Below are positions 1-5,931 of a stretch of 6,940 bases of DNA, piece after piece; position 1 is the stretch's first letter, and the number at the start of each line of letters is the position of its first letter. Position numbers and translations under genes: made by a program. The notes under the pieces were generated by a model. The model made no database searches, was not told where the DNA came from, and was given only the letters and a program-made list of their open reading frames with translations. Location: NCBI GenBank assembly GCA_937915075.1, contig CALDMA010000200.1, positions 1 through 6,940 of the forward strand, given 5' to 3'. The stretch comes from an uncultured Oscillospiraceae bacterium (GTDB lineage: Bacteria; Bacillota; Clostridia; Oscillospirales; Oscillospiraceae).

Positions 1-45
1 GCACAAGGCAAGCGCCGCGTCAAGCACAAATTGCTTGAAAAATGA
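1..45 (+). CDS. Probable 3' end of an upstream gene, product unknown
   Basis: Frame 1 is open from the left edge and ends in TGA at 43-45, giving a basic tail AQGKRRVKHKLLEK. Its placement just before ruvX on the same strand, and the lysine/arginine-rich C-terminus, fit a real gene end, but 14 codons are too few to identify a family. It does not resemble the C-terminus of IreB, which often precedes ruvX in Bacillota. The ruvX promoter overlaps its last codons. It could also be a chance open stretch. Confidence 0.35.
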   Translation, partial: AQGKRRVKHKLLEK

Positions 46-62
46 GAAATTTTCGCTATAAT
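35..62 (+). promoter_or_regulatory. Sigma-A-type promoter of ruvX
   Basis: A -35 element TTGAAA (35-40) and a perfect -10 element TATAAT (57-62) are separated by 16 bases. The start of transcription would fall near 69, leaving a leader of about 25 bases before the ruvX ATG at 95. The -35 box lies inside the last codons of the probable upstream gene, so ruvX can be transcribed independently of it. An alternative -35, TTGCTT at 31-36, would give a 20-base spacer and is less likely. Confidence 0.8.
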
Positions 63-94
63 GGTGTCACTACAAATGCTGAGAGGTTTTTCCC

Positions 95-514
95 ATGAAA
101 ATTATGGCCATTGACTACGGCGACGCGCACACCGGCCTCGCCGTTTCCGACGCGCTTTTGACGCTCGCGGGCTTCACCACCGTCATCACCGCCTACCGCC
201 CCGAGGCGGTCGCGGCAGAGATCCGAAAACTCATTGCCGAGCACGGCGTCACCGAGCTGGTGCTCGGTCACCCGCTGAATATGGACGGCACGCGCGGTCC
301 GCGCGCGGAAAAGGCGGAGGGCTTTGCGGCGCTGCTGCGCGAGTCGACCGGCCTCCCCGTCACGCTTTGGGACGAGCGGCGCACGACCGTGGACGCGCAC
401 AATATTCTCATGGCCGGCGGCAAGAACGCGAAGCAGCGCAAGAAAACGGTGGACGCCGTGGCGGCGAGCCTGATGCTCGAGGGCTACCTCACCTTCAAAA
501 AGCGGCAGAAATAG
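95..514 (+). CDS. ruvX: RuvX/YqgF family putative pre-16S rRNA nuclease (Holliday-junction-resolvase-like)
   Basis: A complete 139-residue protein, the usual length of the YqgF/RuvX family, which has an RNase H-like fold and acts in the cytoplasm in maturation of the 16S rRNA 5' end, with a possible role in recombination. Family motifs in order are IDYGDAHTGLAVSD at residues 6-19, with the first catalytic Asp at D7; LVLGHPLNMDGT at 56-66; WDERRTT at 92-98, with D93; and KKTVDAVAASLMLEGYL at 116-132, with the last acidic residue D120. The ATG is preceded by GAGAGG at 81-86, eight bases away. The family usually shows DER(L/F)(S/T)T, so the second Arg (R96) is a mild variant. In many Bacillota the gene lies between ireB and a DUF1292 gene; here the downstream neighbour is missing and a terminator follows directly. 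Identification is secure; the exact biochemical role is taken from the family. Confidence 0.95.
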   Translation: MKIMAIDYGDAHTGLAVSDALLTLAGFTTVITAYRPEAVAAEIRKLIAEHGVTELVLGHPLNMDGTRGPRAEKAEGFAALLRESTGLPVTLWDERRTTVDAHNILMAGGKNAKQRKKTVDAVAASLMLEGYLTFKKRQK

Positions 515-568
515 CGGAAAAGAGGCGCGGACACGCCGACGTCATTAAGCCGATCATTATCGTATTAC

Positions 569-617
569 GCAAAAAGAACCTGCTCCGTTTCAAAGGGGCA
601 GGTTCTTTTTGCATTTT
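569..617 (+). terminator. Strong intrinsic terminator after ruvX, possibly bidirectional
   Basis: Left arm 569-583 (GCAAAAAGAACCTGC) pairs perfectly with right arm 598-612 (GCAGGTTCTTTTTGC). The stem can extend by three pairs (584-586 with 595-597), leaving an eight-base loop. ATTTTT at 613-618 follows on the plus strand. Because the arms carry A5 and T5, transcripts coming from the minus strand also form the hairpin with a U run in its right arm, so it may stop the small minus-strand gene at 659-865 as well. On that strand the bases after the stem (GTAATACG) are not U-rich, so stopping there would be weaker. Confidence 0.85.
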
Positions 618-658
618 TCTTTATAGGCGGGAAATATATTGCTTCGTCAAGTTGGATG

Positions 659-865
659 TTACCATTTTCCTTTAACAATTCGCCCGCCGACCAAAATGGC
701 TGAAAAAAGAGCAGCAAAAAGAAAGAATGTAAGCCAAATCGGACTTAGAACCCACAACCAAGACCACGAAATCAATCCCGCCTCCTTTAGTACAACAAAA
801 ATCAGTACCAAAACAATTATAGGGTCCATTCCAGACCGTCCAAGCTGTTTCGCTTTTTCCTTCAT
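659..865 (-). CDS. Small two-helix membrane protein (68 aa), resembles bacterial/phage 'transmembrane Fragile-X-F' proteins
   Basis: A 68-residue protein with a basic N-terminus, a first hydrophobic helix at about 14-33 and a second at about 36-61, ending in a basic tail GRIVKGKW. The signature is a tryptophan-rich turn, ISWSWLWVLSPIW at 32-44. From memory this LKxxGxIxWSWxWVLSPxW pattern matches short proteins annotated in phages and bacteria as transmembrane Fragile-X-F proteins; their function is not known. The ATG at 865-863 has GAGGT at 874-870, four bases upstream, which supports real translation. Codon use differs sharply from the neighbours: ATA, CTA, TTG, AGT and many T-ending codons appear in an otherwise GC-ending region, which suggests acquisition. 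It starts 60 bases after the end of csaB-murJ with no terminator or clear promoter between, so it may be read through from that operon. Both helices and the start are well supported; the family name is less sure. Confidence 0.75.
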   Translation of the reverse strand: MKEKAKQLGRSGMDPIIVLVLIFVVLKEAGLISWSWLWVLSPIWLTFFLFAALFSAILVGGRIVKGKW

Positions 866-925
866 AATTACCTCGAATCCCGATTTATCTGTTTTTCTCT
901 ATCTCTATCAGGCACACTTTTCCGC

Positions 926-3568
926 TTACTTTTTGAATTTGCGGATCGTCTCTGCCATGATCGTCTGGCGCAGCAGCAGGCTCACGCCGAGATAGACCGC
1001 GCAGCCTGCCACGCCGGTCAGGCCGCACTTAACGACCAGCATCAGCTTGCTCTCGTCCGACGTGACGAGCAGCGCGTGGCCGCCGTAGAGCACGAGCGAC
1101 ATCGCCGCCGTGGCGGAAAGGCCTTTCAGAAGCGGCACGAGACGGACGATGCCCGTGCCGCGGAAGAGCTGGGCGATCATCGCCAGCGCGCCGATCGTCA
1201 GCGCGATGGAGGTCGCCGCCGCCACGCCGGTATCGGTGCGGAACACGCGGTTGAGCGCAAGGTTCAGCGCCAGCACGCCGAGGTTGATGAGCAGCGGCAC
1301 GAGCGTTTTCTTCATCGCGTAGTACGCCTTATTGAGCAGATCAAGCACGGCGAACGCGCTCATGCCGAGGGCGTAGCGGGCGAAGATGCTGCCCGTCATC
1401 TCCGTGGACGCGGCGGTGAAGCTGCCGCCCTCGAAGAGCACGCGGATGATGTCGGTGCCGAAGGCGCACATCATCGCGCAGACGGGGAAGATAAAGAGCA
1501 GCGTGTTCTCCGTCACATTCCAGATATAACCAAGGTAGCCCTTCGCGTCCTCACGGGTGAACTCGCGGTTGAAGCGCGGGAACATGACCGCGCTGATGCT
1601 GTAGAGCACGCTCGTCGTGAGCGGGGTGAAGAGCTTGTCGGCATAGTAGAAGGCGCTCACCGCGCTGTCGTTGAACGAGGCGGCGGTCGAGGTGTCGATG
1701 AGGTAGCAGAAGAGGAACACCGAGGTCGTGAGGACGGTGACGAGCGCCGTTTTGAAATAGGTGCCGACGTAGTCCGCCCCGCGGTCGAGCACCGGTCGGT
1801 AGACATAATGTTCCTTCTTCGCGTAGGGGATGCTCATGCCGAGCTGGAGGAGCCACGCGCAGGAGCTCGCAATGACCACGCCCAAAATGCCCCACCTTGC
1901 GCCGAGCGTCAGCAGGAACACGGCGAGGAAGGCGTTGTAGGGGATGCTCATGCTGCCTTGCAGCTCGTAGTGGTCGGTCGCCTGAAAGATGGCGACGTTC
2001 AGATACGCCGCCGCCACGACCGGCAGAGCGCAGGTCATGATGCGGATGTAGCTCACCAGCCGCGGAAGCTCCGCTGCGTCGGTGTCCCAAAGCACGCCGA
2101 CAAGCGGCGTGGATGCCAGAATTTGCCAAATCGCGACCACGACCAGCGCGCCGAGCAGCGTCACGGTCATCAGGTTGTTCGCCGCGCGCTCGCCGCGCCG
2201 GCGGTCGGCGGCAAATTCCTTGGTGAGGATCGGCACCGCCGCGATGCACAGCGCGTAGCAGACGGTCGTGAAAAGGTAAAGCGTGGAGTTGTAGGACGCC
2301 GTATACAGGTTCGCGTCCGCGCCGGTGCCGAAGATGTTCGCCTGCACCATCTCACGCACCACGCCGAGGAGCTTGGCAAAGAGCGTCAGCAGGAAAACGA
2401 TGCTGATCGCGCCCGCCGTGCGCACGCCGGACTTCTCGTTCTTCTGCGGTGCGGACGGCTGGGTTTTCTTTTCGTCCCTCATGATCGCGCAGATCATCTC
2501 CTCATTCGTGTCGAGCTTTCGGGAAAGCGCGTCCATGTGCCGCTTCACGCAGGCGGTCTGCTCCGCTCCGTTTGCAAGCACGCGCGCGGCCTCCGTCTCA
2601 AACGCCTCGGCTGTGTAGCCGTCCCGCGTGCTGAGCTTGTCGAGCCCCACGGAGTTGAGGAACGCCGTACACTTGGGGTCGTAGGAGATGCCGATGAGCG
2701 GCACGCCCATGATGGCGGCGTAGATCAGCGAATGGAGCCGCACGCCCACGAGCAGGTCCATGCAGCCGATGATCGAGAGCATATCCTCGGAAAGGTATTT
2801 TTCGTCCAGGCAAACCGCCGTATCGTCGGGAAGCTGCGAAGCGATGTAACGGCAGACCTCGCCGTCCTCCTCATAGTGGAACGGGATAAGCACCGACTGC
2901 GCGTTGTAGGTCTCCTTCAGCCACCGGATCGAGCGCAGGACCTCCGCGACAAAGCGGCTGTCCCGGTTCCGCTCGCGGATGGCCCAGCCGACCACGGGGC
3001 GGCCGTCCTGCGTCACGCCCGCGCGGCGGAGAATGGTCTCCCCCACCGCCTTGTCCGTCTTTTTCATGCGGATGACCGGGTCCGCCGTGATAACGACCCG
3101 CTCCGCCGGAACGCCGATCTCCGCAAGCAGCGCCGCCGAACGCTCGTCGCGCACCACGATGCCGTCCGCGCGCCTGAGCGCGCGCGCCGTGGCGCGGCGA
3201 TCCGCGTCCTTCTCGATCGGGCCGATGCCCTGCGAATAGATGAACACCTTCTTGCCCAGCAGCTGCGCGAAGCGGATGATGGCAAGGTAGTAGTGCAGAC
3301 TCTTGCTGCTCGTCACGTCCTGCAGCAGGCTGCCGCCGCCGGAGATGAGCATATCGCAGCGCCGCACCGCCCGCGCGATGGCAAGGGGCGACATACGCTC
3401 CACCGCCTCCACGCCGTATTTTTCGCGGGTGGCGGCGGGATCGTGCGAGAGGACCGTCAGCGAGCAGTCCGGGATGCGCTCGCGCAGCGAGGTGACGAGC
3501 GTGCGCAGGATGGACTCGTCGCCGATGTTGTCAAAGCCGTAATAGCCGGAAATGAGAATGTTATACAT
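926..3568 (-). CDS. csaB-murJ: Fused polysaccharide pyruvyl transferase (CsaB) - lipid flippase (MurJ) protein
   Basis: An uninterrupted 880-residue frame. Residues 1-350 are a CsaB-type pyruvyl transferase, which moves pyruvate from PEP onto a cell wall glycan: GYYGFDNIGDE at 8-18, SGGGSLLQDVTSSKS at 76-90, YSQGIGP at 111-117, VRDERS at 139-144, TADP at 161-164, IPFHYEED at 228-235, and GVRLHSLIYAAIMGVPLIG at 275-293. A charged linker (about 350-384) follows. Residues 385-880 form a whole MurJ/MviN flippase with about 14 hydrophobic helices, including LLGVVRE at 400-406, FGTGADA at 413-419, FYYADKL at 640-646, FEGGSFTAAST at 712-722 and NKAYYAMKKTLVP at 746-758. I chose the ATG at 3568-3566: it begins exactly at the CsaB family start, and GGTGGAG lies just upstream; the frame continues 22 codons further without family similarity. 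It overlaps the DUF5693 stop by 8 bases, so translation is probably coupled. The substrate flipped could be lipid II or a lipid-linked secondary wall polymer. Domain calls are secure; the joint function is inferred. Confidence 0.93.
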   Translation of the reverse strand: MYNILISGYYGFDNIGDESILRTLVTSLRERIPDCSLTVLSHDPAATREKYGVEAVERMSPLAIARAVRRCDMLISGGGSLLQDVTSSKSLHYYLAIIRFAQLLGKKVFIYSQGIGPIEKDADRRATARALRRADGIVVRDERSAALLAEIGVPAERVVITADPVIRMKKTDKAVGETILRRAGVTQDGRPVVGWAIRERNRDSRFVAEVLRSIRWLKETYNAQSVLIPFHYEEDGEVCRYIASQLPDDTAVCLDEKYLSEDMLSIIGCMDLLVGVRLHSLIYAAIMGVPLIGISYDPKCTAFLNSVGLDKLSTRDGYTAEAFETEAARVLANGAEQTACVKRHMDALSRKLDTNEEMICAIMRDEKKTQPSAPQKNEKSGVRTAGAISIVFLLTLFAKLLGVVREMVQANIFGTGADANLYTASYNSTLYLFTTVCYALCIAAVPILTKEFAADRRRGERAANNLMTVTLLGALVVVAIWQILASTPLVGVLWDTDAAELPRLVSYIRIMTCALPVVAAAYLNVAIFQATDHYELQGSMSIPYNAFLAVFLLTLGARWGILGVVIASSCAWLLQLGMSIPYAKKEHYVYRPVLDRGADYVGTYFKTALVTVLTTSVFLFCYLIDTSTAASFNDSAVSAFYYADKLFTPLTTSVLYSISAVMFPRFNREFTREDAKGYLGYIWNVTENTLLFIFPVCAMMCAFGTDIIRVLFEGGSFTAASTEMTGSIFARYALGMSAFAVLDLLNKAYYAMKKTLVPLLINLGVLALNLALNRVFRTDTGVAAATSIALTIGALAMIAQLFRGTGIVRLVPLLKGLSATAAMSLVLYGGHALLVTSDESKLMLVVKCGLTGVAGCAVYLGVSLLLRQTIMAETIRKFKK

Positions 3569-5747
3569 GCTTCTCCACCCCGCAGAAATGGCGCACAGCG
3601 CGGTAAATGAGCTCGGCAAGCAGCACGAGCGCAAGGCCGATGAGCAGGCCGAACAGCACGCCCCAGCCGGTGCGCAGGAGGCTGATGAGGAACGGCGTGC
3701 GGATGTGCAGGAAGGTATTGACGACGCTGACCAGGCCGATGGTCATGCCGAGGCCGAACACCATCGGCAGGAATTTCATGCCGCGGCGCAGCGACCAGAT
3801 GAACAGCAGCAGCATCGGCCAGCCGACGATCATCTCCTTGGTACGCGGGCGGATGACGAGCGTATTTTCCAGGAAATTGCGGAACGCCAGCTCGGCACTG
3901 GAGGTCGTGGCGGAATTGCCGGTGCGGTAGATATAATAGACGAACACCGCCAGCAGGAACACCGCCGCGACGGCGATGACCACGACCGCGAGGAACCAGC
4001 CGAGCTGCATCGGCGTTTTCATCAGCTCCGCGAAATAGGCGTTGAAGCGCTTGACGCGTCCCTTCTCCCCGCGCGGCCCGACGTGGGCAAGCACGGCGTC
4101 GCGCGCGCCGGTCTCCTCATAGGCAAAGACCAGCAGATAGGCCAGCGCGAACAATCCGATGGGAATGAGCTGCATGAGCTTCACGCCGCGGTAGAGGTCG
4201 ATCTCCAGAATGTAGGAGAGCTGCGAGAGCGCGGCGGAGGCAAACAGCGAGCCGCAGAGCGCCGTCGCGATGGCAGTCAGCGCCGTGACCGCGGCATCGC
4301 CCAGGAGCCGTCCAAGCCCCGGGCGCGGCGCCTGCCGGCGCTTTTCCAGCATCACGCGGCAAAGGCCGGCCGCCGCAATGGACGGCATCACGATGCCGCC
4401 CGCCATCGACAGCAGCAGCGGGTAGGATGCGGGCTTGAGCACCGCAAGGCCTGCCATGCCGAGCGCCGCCAGCGCCAGCAGGATCAGGCTCGTGCGGCGG
4501 CTGACGAGGAAGAACAGGTCAAAGAGCAGCACCAGAAGCGCCGCCGTGCCGATGCCCTGCACGACACACAGAGCCGCAGAGGGCGTCTCCAGCTCCATCG
4601 GCGGGACCGTGGTGCGCGTATAGCCCATCGGTTCGAGCCGCGCGTCGAGATCCAGAATCATCTTTTCATAGGCCGCGGGATCGGTGATGTAGGTCCACTC
4701 CGTCTGATCCGCGTCCCAGCTCACGTCGTTGTCCGGCTCCAGGATCATCTTGAGCCAGATCACCTTGCAGTTGCGCTCCACGATGGCGCGGAAGAAGGAG
4801 TTGGTGATCTCCTCGGGCCCCGTATAGCCGCAGTAGGCGTAACGGTTCTGGATGTAGCCCCACTCATTGAACACACGGATGCCGTGGTAATCAACGGCGT
4901 TGAGCAGCTCCACCGTGCCGGGCCAGGTGATGTTCTGGCTCTGGTCGTTCTGCTCGACCATCGCAAGGCTCGCGCCGCTCTCGCGGAGGTACTGTGTGAG
5001 CAGCTCCCGTCCCTCGTCGCTCTCATAGCCGATCAGCTCGTCGCCGCTGTTCATAAAATACGGCGAATCGTATTGCTCGAGCACCTTGATGTACGCCTGC
5101 GCGAAGCGCGTGCCGTTCATGCCCTTCATCGTCTCGGTACGCGGCACGATCTGATAGCCGTGCTCCTCCAGCAGCGCCGCGATGTCCGGCCAGATGCCGA
5201 GGCGCAGGTTCAGCAGCTTTTCACCCTTGAGCCCATCGGGCTGCTGGGAAAGGAAAATAAAGCCCTTCTCTCCGTCGCGGCAGGTCTTGGCGGTGAAATT
5301 CTCCACGCGGGCGTTGAAGGCATCCATGACCCAGTCAAACGCCTCCGCCGTATCGGTGCAGATGATCGCGTCGCTCACATCCGTGCTCGCGCGCATCCAG
5401 CCGACGACCTCGTCGGGATAGTCCGATTCCCAGCCGAAAAGCCCTGTCGCGTCCTTGACCGTCATAGCGTGGATCGGAATGCCGGCGCTCCCGCTCAAGC
5501 CGAGCGCGGTCGCCTCCGCGACCGTCGCCTTGTCGATGCCGAGCGAGGCGAAGCGGTCCAGCCATTCGCCCTCCGACTGCGTGGACTGACTTGCCATATA
5601 GCGCAGGCTCGAATAATCGAGGATATAGTCGTAGTACCGGTTGCTCTGCTCCGCCCTTGTGCGCGCCGCAAGCGGCGCCAGCGAGGCCAACAGTCCGATC
5701 AGGGCAACAAACACAAGAATACGGTCTTTTTTCAATATGCTCTTCAT
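3561..5747 (-). CDS. DUF5693 family polytopic membrane protein
   Basis: A 728-residue protein of unknown biochemical function. It starts with KK then a hydrophobic signal-anchor (about 9-28), followed by a large soluble region (about 30-390) that should lie outside the membrane, then about nine hydrophobic helices between 392 and 714. The soluble region opens with YDYILDYSSLRYMASQS at 39-55, EWLDRFASLGI at 61-71 and TVAEATAL at 75-82, which matches my memory of DUF5693. Further landmarks are NEWGYIQNRYAYCGYTG at 294-310, the RPRTKEMIVGWP motif at 633-644 between helices, and HIRTP at 681-685. The ATG at 5747-5745 has a perfect AAAGGAG at 5762-5756, eight bases away. An in-frame ATG 33 codons earlier (5846-5844) lacks such a site and would add a charged extension. 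The stop overlaps the csaB-murJ start by 8 bases. I recall DUF5693 genes commonly sitting next to csaB in Bacillota, which points to secondary wall polymer or S-layer anchoring work; this is context, not proof. No catalytic motif is recognised. Confidence 0.85.
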   Translation of the reverse strand: MKSILKKDRILVFVALIGLLASLAPLAARTRAEQSNRYYDYILDYSSLRYMASQSTQSEGEWLDRFASLGIDKATVAEATALGLSGSAGIPIHAMTVKDATGLFGWESDYPDEVVGWMRASTDVSDAIICTDTAEAFDWVMDAFNARVENFTAKTCRDGEKGFIFLSQQPDGLKGEKLLNLRLGIWPDIAALLEEHGYQIVPRTETMKGMNGTRFAQAYIKVLEQYDSPYFMNSGDELIGYESDEGRELLTQYLRESGASLAMVEQNDQSQNITWPGTVELLNAVDYHGIRVFNEWGYIQNRYAYCGYTGPEEITNSFFRAIVERNCKVIWLKMILEPDNDVSWDADQTEWTYITDPAAYEKMILDLDARLEPMGYTRTTVPPMELETPSAALCVVQGIGTAALLVLLFDLFFLVSRRTSLILLALAALGMAGLAVLKPASYPLLLSMAGGIVMPSIAAAGLCRVMLEKRRQAPRPGLGRLLGDAAVTALTAIATALCGSLFASAALSQLSYILEIDLYRGVKLMQLIPIGLFALAYLLVFAYEETGARDAVLAHVGPRGEKGRVKRFNAYFAELMKTPMQLGWFLAVVVIAVAAVFLLAVFVYYIYRTGNSATTSSAELAFRNFLENTLVIRPRTKEMIVGWPMLLLFIWSLRRGMKFLPMVFGLGMTIGLVSVVNTFLHIRTPFLISLLRTGWGVLFGLLIGLALVLLAELIYRAVRHFCGVEKHV

Positions 5748-5763
5748 CTGTGCTTCTCCTTTA

Positions 5764-5825
5764 CGCGGCTGCGCGCACGCTCCGTCGGGTCCCCTCCGGT
5801 TGGGAGCCGCGTTCCCGCAGCCGCG
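5764..5825 (-). promoter_or_regulatory. Long-range stem-loop in the DUF5693 mRNA leader
   Basis: A perfect 10-base inverted repeat, CGCAGCCGCG (5816-5825) and CGCGGCTGCG (5764-5773), flanks a 42-base GC-rich interior with several further short pairing options (for example GCTCC with GGAGC). In the mRNA the closing stem ends one base before the AAAGGAG ribosome binding site at 5762-5756, so folding could affect ribosome access. It matches no riboswitch or T-box that I recognise, and a chance repeat in GC-rich DNA is possible. Confidence 0.4.
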
Positions 5826-5865
5826 GGCTTTCCTTTCCGTTCGCATACTGCACCAGAATAATCTT

Positions 5866-5894
5866 ACTATAACACGCGCGCGGCGGTTTGTAAA
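5866..5894 (-). promoter_or_regulatory. Sigma-A-type promoter of the DUF5693-csaB-murJ operon
   Basis: Read on the minus strand, TTTACA (5894-5889) and TATAGT (5871-5866) are separated by exactly 17 bases. Transcription would start near 5859, giving a leader of about 110 bases before the DUF5693 ATG at 5747. The -35 element sits in the tail of the terminator of the preceding gene, so the operon is transcribed as a separate unit. Confidence 0.75.
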
Positions 5895-5895
5895 C

Positions 5896-5925
5896 ATAAA
5901 AGCAACGGCGGCCAAAGCCGCCGTT
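5896..5925 (-). terminator. Intrinsic terminator of the DUF2974 gene
   Basis: A perfect nine-pair GC-rich stem (5917-5925 with 5904-5912) encloses a four-base loop (5913-5916). On the minus strand it is followed by GCTTTTATGTTT, a moderately U-rich tail. It begins six bases after the DUF2974 stop codon (5934-5932) and ends just before the promoter of the next operon, insulating the two transcription units. Confidence 0.8.
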
Positions 5926-5931
5926 ATCTCC

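Larger units (their letters stand above)
540..925. other. AT-rich island between GC-rich genes
   Basis: Base composition changes abruptly here: I count 24 G+C of 60 at 781-840 against 40 of 60 at 2041-2100. The island holds the ruvX terminator, the small gene at 659-865, and short non-coding stretches (613-658 and 866-925) in which I see no promoter, repeat or RNA gene. I found no insertion-sequence ends, direct repeats or integrase that would mark its borders. It is best read as a late arrival or an unselected spacer at the junction of two convergent transcription units. Confidence 0.5.

Noticed and set aside
639..995. A plus-strand open frame of 118 codons across the AT-rich island
   Set aside because: It runs antisense to the 68-residue gene and the end of csaB-murJ, has no ribosome binding site that I can see, and its product has no coherent hydrophobic or domain pattern.
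1076..3610. A plus-strand open frame of 844 codons opposite csaB-murJ
   Set aside because: It is very rich in Arg, His, Glu and Ala with no recognisable domain, and mirrors a minus-strand gene with strong G/C third positions. This is the usual antisense shadow of GC-rich coding DNA; the minus-strand frame has full family motifs.
3569..3634. N-terminal extension of 22 codons on the CsaB-MurJ frame
   Set aside because: It lies wholly inside the DUF5693 coding end, lacks similarity to CsaB, and the family start motif begins at the chosen ATG.
5748..5846. Earlier in-frame ATG (5846-5844) for DUF5693, adding 33 residues
   Set aside because: No Shine-Dalgarno sequence precedes it, and the extension is charged and rich in Arg, Gly and Pro, ahead of a signal-anchor that fits a start at 5747. 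The perfect AAAGGAG lies in front of the chosen ATG.
3552..5861. A plus-strand open frame of 769 codons opposite DUF5693
   Set aside because: It shows the same low-complexity Arg/His/Glu/Ala composition and lacks domains. The minus-strand frame has a perfect ribosome binding site, a signal-anchor and family motifs.
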